A stretch of 10,559 bases of DNA. Origin: CAYJEO01 sp044432805. Lineage in GTDB: Bacteria > Bacillota_I > Bacilli_A > RF39 > UBA660. The stretch covers positions 1 to 10,559 of the forward strand of contig JAWXUI010000036.1 of NCBI GenBank assembly GCA_044432805.1. Direction: 5' to 3'. A model generated the notes under the pieces. The model ran no database searches and was not told the origin of the DNA. It was given only the letters and a program-made list of their open reading frames with translations. A program made the translations under genes and the position numbers. Shown piece after piece: positions 1 to 5,906 of the stretch; position 1 is the first letter of the stretch, and every line of letters begins with the position of its first letter.

Positions 1-20
1 AAATTAAAAAATATATGTAA

Positions 21-50
21 AAATAAAAAAAGTTAGGATTTCCTAACTTT
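21..50 (-). terminator. Rho-independent terminator of the PBP gene
   Basis: On the minus strand AAAGTTAGGA and TCCTAACTTT are perfect inverted repeats (41-50 and 29-38) around a 2-base centre, so about 8-9 pairs form in practice. A T-rich run follows. The stem contains the PBP stop codon TAG (43-45) and the last sense codons, so the gene has almost no 3' untranslated region. Confidence 0.85.
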
Positions 51-3000
51 CTTTTATTTCTATAACTCTAGTAAATGTTTCTATATAATCATTATATGTT
101 ACGCTATATGTTATTGTGTATATTTCACTCGAAGATGTATCAATAGTCATGTCACTACTTGATGTATTATCACTTTTTCGAGTTATTGTTGTTTTTATAC
201 TTGCGCTATCGCTAACATCTACTAAATTTTCTAATACAATTACTTCAGTGCTTAATGGTTCATAAACATCATCGATATTTAAGGTGATATTTGAATCACC
301 ATTTAGTTGCATTGATATAACTGAATCCATACCAGTAGGAGAGAATGTAAAAGTTGCCCCGTCACTAGCATTTAGAGTAAATATTGTATAACTTGTTTTA
401 ACAAGGAACGTTATATTGTTATTTGTTGTTAATTTATAATCAAAACTAGAGTCACTTGTTTGACCTAAATATGTTAAGTTTCCACTAGAATCTTGAGCAT
501 AAATTTTATAAACTATTGTACCGATAGTACTTGTATTATAACTATTACGAGTTGCGATAGCAGAAGTTGGATCAGCCCACATATCTGTAAAGTAAGTGGT
601 CAAATATTCTGTATTAATAGCATTAGGTGTTGTAATAGAATCCCAAGTTAATGTTACTGTTGTATCTGTTAGGGTTGCATCTAAATTAGTTACATTGCTT
701 AATTTTGAATATCTATCCGATACTTCAGTAGGTTCAGTTCCTTTAATAAATAATTCTGATATTATCATATCACTTGGTGTAAATTCACTAGGTAATAATG
801 CTTCTGGATATGTTTCATTTTCTATTTTAACTTCAACTACAGAACTAGGCATTTCAAATCCAGAAGAATCTTTAAATATACCTGAAGCTATTGTTTGGAA
901 TAATTGTGAATTTTGTGTATTCCCAAATAAACTCACATAGTTTGGATCAATAGAGTCATAACCATACCAAGTAACAATTGAATAGTCAACATTGGTAGAC
1001 GCTATCCATAAATCATTAATGGCGTTATTCGGTAAATCAAATGCTTCAAATGTTGCTGTATCAAAATTAGTTGTACCTGTTTTAGCAGCGTAAGCAATAC
1101 CATTAACATTGTAATATCTACCAAGAGCATAGGATGCTGTATCTACTAATATATCAGCTAACATGTAAGCTGTTGAATCTGACATAGCTTGTGTTGTAAC
1201 CGCTTTATTTTCAACTACTTCACCAGTATCTCTATAAACAACTTTTGTATAACTATAAGGTTCTGTATAGTAACCACCATTACCAATAGCAGCATAAGCA
1301 GCAGCTAAACTAAGAGGGGATTCACCATTATATCCACCAATTGCATGTGCTTCATGTAAAAATCCGTTTTCTAATTCAGGACTTAATCCTAAACCTGTAA
1401 CAAAGCTAGTGATATTTGAATTACTAACAGTTTGAAAAGTTTTTAAAGCTGGAATATTTCTTGATTGTTTTAATGCTTCTCTTGTTGTCATAAATCCTTT
1501 ATATAAACCATCGAAATTATTAATAGTTGGTCCGTTTGTATACGTATATTCTTCATCAATTAATGGAGAATAAGTATTTGCATAATTATATTCAAATGCA
1601 GGACCATAATCATATAATGGTTTAGCGGTCGATCCAATTTGTTTTTTTAAGTCGGTTGCATAGTTAAATACGTCGACACTTCCTTCTCTAGAATCTGTGT
1701 TTCGTCCATTTCCAACAGCTGTAATTGCACCTGTTTGAGTGTCAATAACAATTGCTGCGGCTTGAACAACATCGTTTTCCCAATTAAATCCACCTTCATT
1801 AAATACATAGTTTATGTATTCTTGTTGTTCAGCATTCATTGTTGTATATATTTCTAATGATGTAGTGTATGGATTAACTCCTAAATCTTCTTTTACTTCA
1901 TCGACAACGGTATCAATAAATCCTTGATATACACTACTTTCAGATGTTGTGCTTGCTAAAAGGGATTCAACACTTATAGCACTTGCAGCCTCTCTTTGTT
2001 CAGCTGTTATATATCCGTGTCTCTCCATTAAGTATAAAACTGTATCTCTTCTTTCAGTTGCAGCATCAGGGTTAGTATAAGGATTATAAGAAGAAGGAGC
2101 TTGGAATAGTCCTGCAATTATTGATGCTTCTGCTAATGTTAATTCTGAGGCCGATTTATTAAAATAAGTTAATGAAGCTTGTTCAACTCCATATGCACCA
2201 GCACCTAAATAATATGAATTAACATAAAATTCAATAATTTCTTCTTTTGTATATTGTTCTTCTATTTGGAAAATAGAAACATATATATCTTGTATTTTTC
2301 TTTTTATCCCTTCAATCCCAGTTGCGATAGTATCTGTAAAGTTATTTTTAGAAACCTGCATAGTTAGAGTAGAAGCTCCACCAGCATCAACTCCAAATAC
2401 TTGATAAATACTAGCAACTAAAAATCTTGATAAGTCAAAACCATTATGTTGAAAAAATCTTGAATCTTCAGTTGCAACAATAGCGTCAACTAACACTTGT
2501 GGTAAATCTTCATATTCAACTTTCTCTCGCATTTCAGATCCTAATTTTGCTATTATATTTCCAGAATCATCATAAATGATAGTTGATTCTTGGCTATATA
2601 ATTTATCAGCATCAAATTCCTCCGTACTTTCAATTATATTATAAATAAAATATCCAATACCAAGCATTGCGATAATAGCAATGAACACACAAATTAATAT
2701 TATCCATTTTATAATCTTAAATATTAATTTCTTTTTCTTTTTTACTTTTTTACTTGTTTTCTTTTTTGCCATATCCTTACTCACTTCTTTTTTTACTACA
2801 TTTTTTTTCAAAATGTACTTTTTAATTAGAAATAATATATCGTTTTTATAATTAAGACAAAGAATAAAAATTGCTATAAGTAGAGAATATAAAAATCCTA
2901 CTACAAATATACCTATAATGAATACTAAAAGAACTAAAGAGCAAACGATTATATTATCTTTATTGTTTTTTATGAAGTCTATTGCTTTTTCTTTAAAATT

Positions 3001-3174
3001 TTTATCTTGTTTAACAACATTTTTGTGGATATCTTTTTTCTCAATATTTCTAGTTTTAATTGGGCTAGTTGTATTTTGTTTTAAAGACTGGGTTCTTGTT
3101 GATGTTTGTTTATTTATTGTTATTTTTTTTGATGTGGACTTTTTAGTCTGTGTTTTTTTATTAGTTTTACTCAT
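43..3174 (-). CDS. ponA: Class A penicillin-binding protein (PBP1-type), with N-terminal membrane extension and C-terminal FN3/Ig-like domains
   Basis: Bifunctional peptidoglycan synthase of 1043 residues: the glycosyltransferase polymerises lipid II and the transpeptidase cross-links stem peptides outside the membrane. Seen: GT51 domain about 195-390 with catalytic Glu236 in ATEDSRFF, GASTLTMQ (266-273), RKIQD (292-296) and EFYVNSYYLGAGAYG (315-329). The transpeptidase has STAK (Ser515, Lys518), SRN (571-573) and KTGT (698-701). A fibronectin III-like domain follows (about 827-930), then a second Ig-like domain (about 957-1041) resembling DUF5011. The N-terminus is odd: a Lys/Thr-rich tail, a hydrophobic stretch at 74-107 probably forming a two-helix hairpin, a Lys-rich linker, then the usual anchor at about 152-180. 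The start is set by GGGAGG seven bases upstream. It overlaps the end of recU by 8 nt (ATGAGTAA), which suggests translational coupling, as in the recU-ponA operon of B. subtilis. Met135 (codon at 2770-2772) could be an internal start but has a poorer ribosome binding site. Confidence 0.95.
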   Translation of the reverse strand: MSKTNKKTQTKKSTSKKITINKQTSTRTQSLKQNTTSPIKTRNIEKKDIHKNVVKQDKNFKEKAIDFIKNNKDNIIVCSLVLLVFIIGIFVVGFLYSLLIAIFILCLNYKNDILFLIKKYILKKNVVKKEVSKDMAKKKTSKKVKKKKKLIFKIIKWIILICVFIAIIAMLGIGYFIYNIIESTEEFDADKLYSQESTIIYDDSGNIIAKLGSEMREKVEYEDLPQVLVDAIVATEDSRFFQHNGFDLSRFLVASIYQVFGVDAGGASTLTMQVSKNNFTDTIATGIEGIKRKIQDIYVSIFQIEEQYTKEEIIEFYVNSYYLGAGAYGVEQASLTYFNKSASELTLAEASIIAGLFQAPSSYNPYTNPDAATERRDTVLYLMERHGYITAEQREAASAISVESLLASTTSESSVYQGFIDTVVDEVKEDLGVNPYTTSLEIYTTMNAEQQEYINYVFNEGGFNWENDVVQAAAIVIDTQTGAITAVGNGRNTDSREGSVDVFNYATDLKKQIGSTAKPLYDYGPAFEYNYANTYSPLIDEEYTYTNGPTINNFDGLYKGFMTTREALKQSRNIPALKTFQTVSNSNITSFVTGLGLSPELENGFLHEAHAIGGYNGESPLSLAAAYAAIGNGGYYTEPYSYTKVVYRDTGEVVENKAVTTQAMSDSTAYMLADILVDTASYALGRYYNVNGIAYAAKTGTTNFDTATFEAFDLPNNAINDLWIASTNVDYSIVTWYGYDSIDPNYVSLFGNTQNSQLFQTIASGIFKDSSGFEMPSSVVEVKIENETYPEALLPSEFTPSDMIISELFIKGTEPTEVSDRYSKLSNVTNLDATLTDTTVTLTWDSITTPNAINTEYLTTYFTDMWADPTSAIATRNSYNTSTIGTIVYKIYAQDSSGNLTYLGQTSDSSFDYKLTTNNNITFLVKTSYTIFTLNASDGATFTFSPTGMDSVISMQLNGDSNITLNIDDVYEPLSTEVIVLENLVDVSDSASIKTTITRKSDNTSSSDMTIDTSSSEIYTITYSVTYNDYIETFTRVIEIKES

Positions 3175-3730
3175 TTAATTCCTCCCGAAAGGCTATATCT
3201 AATGTTTTTAAATAATCTAAGCGAGGATTAAATCCTTCGTTAATTATAAATGCCTTTTCTATAAAATATTCTAATGGTATTGATTTTTTGTCTGTTTTAT
3301 AATAATCTATCAAGTCAATTGTTTTTATTAAAAAAACTTTGTTTAATGTTGTAAATGATACAATTATAAAAGATAATCCTTTGTGATTCACTATATCTGT
3401 TAAATGTTTTATTTGATGTTTATGAATATTATTTAACGGAAAGCTTTTATATTTTGTTTCTTTTGCTTCAAAATCAATATATTTTCCTTTATATAATCCA
3501 TTGTAGTCTGTCGTTGAAGGTGTTTTAAAATACGCTTCTTTAATTACCGGTGGGGTAATATATTCAACTTTAGCAATGGTAATTGGTACTGGTTTTTTAT
3601 GAATTATAGCCTTATTTGTTTGTAAATAATAGGCATTGCTGTTATTTATATCTGATTCTAAAGACATACCACGGTTTCCGAAAGTTGTCTTACTTTTATA
3701 ATTTTTATTTAACCCCTTTGGATAATTCAT
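3167..3730 (-). CDS. recU: Holliday junction resolvase RecU
   Basis: Cytosolic endonuclease that cuts four-way DNA junctions in recombinational repair and chromosome segregation; in Bacillus it works with RuvAB and modulates RecA. The 187 residues are close to the usual 170-206. Diagnostic signatures are GNRGMSLE (18-25), VIKEAYFKTPSTTDYNG (62-78) and KGKYIDFEAKETK (81-93). The nuclease centre appears intact: Asp75, Glu88 and Lys90, with Gln106 in HKHQIKHL. The C-terminus GFNPRLDYL also matches the family (GYAPRIDYI in B. subtilis). The start ATG has GGTGAT three bases upstream and lies about 16 nt below a TATAAT box. It is the first gene of a two-gene operon with the PBP, overlapping it by 8 nt. 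Confidence 0.96.
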   Translation of the reverse strand: MNYPKGLNKNYKSKTTFGNRGMSLESDINNSNAYYLQTNKAIIHKKPVPITIAKVEYITPPVIKEAYFKTPSTTDYNGLYKGKYIDFEAKETKYKSFPLNNIHKHQIKHLTDIVNHKGLSFIIVSFTTLNKVFLIKTIDLIDYYKTDKKSIPLEYFIEKAFIINEGFNPRLDYLKTLDIAFREELNE

Positions 3731-3745
3731 ACAATCACCAATAAA

Positions 3746-3775
3746 ATTATACTATAAAAAGAAAAAAAATTCTAC
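3746..3775 (-). promoter_or_regulatory. Probable promoter of recU-ponA
   Basis: On the minus strand a perfect TATAAT (3751 down to 3746) lies 15 bases before the recU start codon, so the leader would be very short. The -35 position (about 3769-3775) holds only weak matches such as TAGAAT or GTAGAA, so the site is inferred mainly from the -10 box and its position. Confidence 0.5.
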
Positions 3776-3800
3776 TTCTTATATATAATAGGCAGTAAAA

Positions 3801-3832
3801 AAATGTTCTAGTTTTGTCGAATTGCAACATTT
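3801..3832 (-). other. Hairpin with minus-strand U-tract, possible terminator or attenuator
   Basis: AAATGTT (3801-3807) and AACATTT (3826-3832) are perfect inverted repeats. Inside them, after one C-C mismatch, pairing continues with A-U and G-U pairs down to the loop TGTC. Read on the minus strand the stem is followed by a run of seven T, the form of an intrinsic terminator. It sits upstream of the recU -10 box, so it would end minus-strand transcription arriving from the gpsB side. On the plus strand it lies just before the putative small ORF. Confidence 0.4.
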
Positions 3833-3849
3833 AATTTATTTTATATGGT
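3822..3849 (+). promoter_or_regulatory. Weak candidate promoter for the small ORF
   Basis: TTGCAA (3822-3827), a 16-base spacer and TATGGT (3844-3849) could form a sigma-A type promoter 20 bases before the small ORF. An alternative pair is TTGTCG (3814-3819) with TATTTT (3837-3842), spaced by 17. Neither is strong, and both overlap the hairpin at 3801-3832. Confidence 0.25.
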
Positions 3850-3869
3850 AAGTTAGCAGTGGTGATAGA

Positions 3870-3971
3870 ATGAAACAATCTCATATAGAAAATATTTTTA
3901 ATTCAATGATTGATGATATTGAGTATAGTAAAATAGCTTTTTGTTTTGCTAAAATCAAAAGTAACATATGA
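3870..3971 (+). CDS. Possible small protein or leader peptide, 33 codons
   Basis: A short ORF begins ATGAAACAATCT and ends at TGA (3969-3971), giving 33 residues that start MKQSHIENIF and end AKIKSNI. Its start has GGTGAT (3861-3866) three bases upstream, the same arrangement as recU and the phospholipase-like gene in this window. The N-terminal half looks weakly amphipathic and acidic (SMIDDIEYSK); there is no clear membrane segment or signal peptide. It is the only TGA stop in the window, but the code is standard, as every Trp is TGG. It lies 74 nt upstream of gpsB on the same strand and could be a leader peptide, a true small protein or chance. I do not recognise it. Confidence 0.4.
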   Translation: MKQSHIENIFNSMIDDIEYSKIAFCFAKIKSNI

Positions 3972-3989
3972 TATAAAAAAACGAAAAGA

Positions 3990-4018
3990 TTGACAAAATG
4001 TCTTTTTTTTTATAAAAT
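3990..4018 (+). promoter_or_regulatory. Strong sigma-A type promoter of gpsB-rnpB
   Basis: A consensus -35 TTGACA (3990-3995), a spacer of exactly 17 bases and -10 TAAAAT (4013-4018) precede gpsB by 27 bases. Transcription should start near 4025. Because rnpB has no clear promoter of its own, this site probably drives RNase P RNA as well. The spacer is a run of T. Confidence 0.8.
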
Positions 4019-4045
4019 AGTCGTAGAATAAAGAGGTGAAAAGGA

Positions 4046-4366
4046 ATGTATGCAGATAGAATAAGTTTAACATCAAATGAAATCTTAGAAAAAGATTTTA
4101 AAGTTGATACAATGGGTTATAACAGACCGGAAGTAGATAAATTTTTAGATGAAATTATTCAAGATTACGAACAATTTAAAGTTGTTTTTAAAGAGTTAGA
4201 GGAAGATAAAAAGAGTCTAATTGAAGATAATATTATTTTAAAGCAAGAAATACGTTCATTAAAAGCAAAATTAGATATATTAAAAGAAAATAGTAATGGT
4301 GAAGTTACCAATGCTGATTTATTAAGAAGAATTTCTAATTTAGAAAAAATAATTTTTGATAATTAA
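4046..4366 (+). CDS. gpsB: Cell division regulator GpsB (DivIVA family)
   Basis: Cytosolic membrane-associated adaptor that moves class A PBPs and other wall enzymes between side wall and septum. The 106 residues fit the family. The N-terminal DivIVA-like domain (about 5-70) has ILEKDFKVDTMGYNRPEVDK, with Tyr25, Asp31 and Asp35, the pocket residues that bind PBP N-terminal tails in B. subtilis GpsB. A coiled coil follows (about 40-82), then the typical C-terminal oligomerisation helix NADLLRRISNLEKIIF (89-104). AGGTGA (4034-4039) six bases upstream sets the start. rnpB follows immediately, as in B. subtilis, and its first stem begins inside the gpsB stop codon. A likely client, the class A PBP, is encoded divergently just upstream. 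Confidence 0.95.
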   Translation: MYADRISLTSNEILEKDFKVDTMGYNRPEVDKFLDEIIQDYEQFKVVFKELEEDKKSLIEDNIILKQEIRSLKAKLDILKENSNGEVTNADLLRRISNLEKIIFDN

Positions 4367-4720
4367 AATATTTTGACAAACGCTGCAAATTTATTTTGTA
4401 GAGGAAAGTCCATGCTCGCACAAGCTGTGATGCTTGTAGTGTTCGTGTATAGGGAAAAAATAACCTATAGTAGCTTTTTGCTAACGGCGTCGAACTAATC
4501 TAAGTATTTATATATGATTATAGTAGATGTAAAGTGCCATAGAGACGATTTTGTTTTAGAAATGAAACAGGTGGAACGGGTAAACCCCACGAGCGAGAAA
4601 CCCAAATTTGGTAGGGGAACCTAATAAGAAAGAACTAGAATTTCTTATGGGATTGTGAAAACGATAGATAAATGTTTGTCACCTTTTAAGGTACAGAACA
4701 TGGCTTATAAAATATTTTTT
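4365..4720 (+). ncRNA. rnpB: RNase P RNA, Bacillus (B) type
   Basis: Catalytic RNA of RNase P, which trims tRNA 5' ends. Universal core segments are obvious: GAGGAAAGTCCATGCTCGCA from 4401, AAAGTGCCATAGAGACGA near 4531, ACGAGCGAGAAACCC near 4588, GGTAGGGGAACC (the L15 CCA-binding GGU) and ACAGAACATGGCTTAT (4693-4708). P3 is CTGCAAA/TTTGTAG (4383-4399). A stem ATAAGAAA/TTTCTTAT (4624-4648) matches P15.1 and the palindrome at 4681-4692 matches P19, so the fold is type B. P1 would be AAAATATTTT (4365-4374) pairing with the same sequence at 4709-4718, all A-U, followed by a T-run that probably ends the transcript. The ends are inferred from this pairing. No separate promoter is visible, so it is probably processed from the gpsB transcript. 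Confidence 0.95.
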
Positions 4721-4739
4721 TTTATTAATTAATAGGTAG

Positions 4740-5225
4740 GTGAATTATATTAAAGAAATTGGTGAAAAGTTAAAAGACGCAAGAGAAAGTATTGGAATCA
4801 GCAAAGAAGAAGCTTGCGAAGACTTAAAACTTACGAATGAACAATTAGAAAATATCGAAATAGGAGATATTCAAAATTTTAAAGATATTTTAAGTGTTAA
4901 ATTTTTAATTAGAGATTACGCTAAATATTTAGGTCTTAATTTTGAAGATGTCGTAGATGAATTTAACGAATACTTATTTGATTATACATCTAAAATTTCT
5001 TTAGATGAGATAAAAGAAGCGAAAAAAGTATTAAAAATAGAAGAGGAAGTTAAAATTTCTTCTCCATATACAATAGAAAAAAAAGATAATAAATATAGAA
5101 ACTTTTATTTTATCGGTGCATTAATCGTTTTAGTTCTAGGGCTTATAGTAGCGTGTGCATTTTTAATATTAGAAGATACCAATGAAGAAATTGATGGCGG
5201 AGTAGTTATCAATATAAAAAATTAG
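4740..5225 (+). CDS. RodZ/YmfM-like helix-turn-helix membrane protein, short form
   Basis: The 161-residue protein has an N-terminal XRE/HTH_25-type helix-turn-helix (about 5-70, beginning EIGEKLKDARESIGISKEEA), an acidic linker, one membrane helix (about 121-144) and only about 17 residues outside. This is the plan of RodZ, which anchors MreB to the membrane and supports elongation. B. subtilis RodZ is much longer (about 290 residues), with an extracytoplasmic domain that is absent here. Position supports the call: ymfM precedes pgsA in B. subtilis too. The start is uncertain. GTG at 4740 has only AGG three bases upstream, whereas AGGTGA (4738-4743) is ideally placed for a rare ATT start at 4749, which would shorten the protein by three residues. 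It is 8 nt from pgsA, whose ribosome binding site overlaps this stop codon, so the two form an operon. No promoter is visible, so readthrough from rnpB is possible. Confidence 0.75.
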   Translation: MNYIKEIGEKLKDARESIGISKEEACEDLKLTNEQLENIEIGDIQNFKDILSVKFLIRDYAKYLGLNFEDVVDEFNEYLFDYTSKISLDEIKEAKKVLKIEEEVKISSPYTIEKKDNKYRNFYFIGALIVLVLGLIVACAFLILEDTNEEIDGGVVINIKN

Positions 5226-5233
5226 GAGGATTT

Positions 5234-5821
5234 ATGAATTTACCCAACAAAATAACTTTGGCAAGAATATATATGTCACTATTAATAATAGTAATTTTAC
5301 TATTCCCATTTGATGCAATTGGACTTTCGATTCCTAAATTGTTTATTAATGAATCAATTGTTGTTGATTTAAAATATGTAATAGCGGGGATTTTATTTAT
5401 CGTTGCATCATTATCTGATTTCTTAGATGGATATTTAGCTAGAAAATATAATCTAATTACAGATTTTGGAAAAATGATGGATGCTATAGCAGATAAAATT
5501 TTAGTTAATTCTGTTTTAATTATATTAGCGTCTCAAGGATTTATACATCCATTAATTCCAGTAATTATAATTTTAAGAGATACTTTTGTTAATTCTATTA
5601 AAATGGCTGCTGGAAATAAAGGTTCGGTAGTTGCGGCAAGTATGATGGGAAAATTTAAAACAACATTTTTAATGATTGGTATAACATTAACATTGTTTTA
5701 TAATTTGCCATTTGAATTATTTAATTTGAAGATAGCTGAATTATTATTAGCGATAGCTTGTATATTGTCGATAATTTCAGGGATTAACTATTATAATGCA
5801 AATAAAAAATACATTTTTTAA
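5234..5821 (+). CDS. pgsA: CDP-diacylglycerol--glycerol-3-phosphate 3-phosphatidyltransferase
   Basis: Integral membrane enzyme that makes phosphatidylglycerol phosphate from CDP-diacylglycerol and glycerol 3-phosphate, the committed step to phosphatidylglycerol and the anionic lipids behind lipoprotein and teichoic acid synthesis. The 195 residues match the family. The complete CDP-alcohol phosphatidyltransferase signature is present: Asp62, Asp65-Gly66, Ala69-Arg70, Gly79, Asp83 and Asp87. The N-terminus MNLPNKITLARI is typical of PgsA rather than of cardiolipin or phosphatidylserine synthases. Several hydrophobic helices span the rest (about 10-30, 44-62, 88-115, 140-160, 168-188). AGGAGG (5224-5229) lies four bases before the ATG. 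Upstream is the rodZ-like gene. Downstream cinA, found here in B. subtilis, is missing, and recA follows directly under its own promoter. Confidence 0.95.
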   Translation: MNLPNKITLARIYMSLLIIVILLFPFDAIGLSIPKLFINESIVVDLKYVIAGILFIVASLSDFLDGYLARKYNLITDFGKMMDAIADKILVNSVLIILASQGFIHPLIPVIIILRDTFVNSIKMAAGNKGSVVAASMMGKFKTTFLMIGITLTLFYNLPFELFNLKIAELLLAIACILSIISGINYYNANKKYIF

Positions 5822-5823
5822 CC

Positions 5824-5848
5824 AAAGCAAACATTTGTTTGTTTTTTT
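5824..5848 (+). terminator. Terminator of rodZ-pgsA, containing a possible LexA-like palindrome
   Basis: AAAGCAAAC (5824-5832) pairs with GTTTGTTTT (5837-5845) across the loop ATTT, with one G-U pair, and runs into a T-tract. It begins three bases after the pgsA stop. Its core CAAACATTTGTTTG (5828-5841) is a near-perfect palindrome shaped like the Gram-positive SOS box (GAAC-N4-GTTC) and lies 8 bases above the recA -35. Confidence 0.7.
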
Positions 5849-5849
5849 G

Positions 5850-5878
5850 TTGACTTTTGTTTTTTTTTAAGGTATTAT
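5850..5878 (+). promoter_or_regulatory. Promoter of recA
   Basis: TTGACT (5850-5855), a 17-base spacer and TATTAT (5873-5878) form a good sigma-A type promoter 28 bases before the recA start. The upstream palindrome at 5828-5841 is where an SOS operator would be expected. Confidence 0.75.
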
Positions 5879-5906
5879 TAGGTTATAAATCATTAGGAGG
5901 AAGAAA

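Noticed and set aside
596..940. 114-codon plus-strand ORF
   Set aside because: It is antisense to the transpeptidase and FN3-linker part of the PBP gene, has no ribosome binding site and no recognisable protein features.
3034..3174. GpsB-binding motif (S-R-x-x-R-R/K) in the PBP cytoplasmic tail
   Set aside because: The closest stretch, TRNIEKK (41-47), lacks the second Arg; no good match was found, so a direct GpsB contact is not claimed.
2918..3178. 86-codon plus-strand ORF with hydrophobic product
   Set aside because: It is the complement of the Lys-rich PBP N-terminus; Lys codons (AAA) read backward give Phe codons (TTT), which explains the hydrophobic look.
3976..4010. Terminator for the small ORF (AAAAGA ... 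TCTTTT)
   Set aside because: The stem is short and A-U only, and it coincides with the gpsB -35 and T-rich spacer, so it is better explained as promoter sequence.
3969..4029. Readthrough of TGA as Trp, extending the small ORF to TAA at 4027-4029
   Set aside because: All 12 Trp in the window's intact genes are TGG, so TGA is not a Trp codon here; the extension also runs through the gpsB promoter.
4372..4397. TTGACA at 4372 as a promoter -35
   Set aside because: The nearest -10-like TATTTT is only 14 bases away, and the motif lies inside the P1-P3 region of RNase P RNA.
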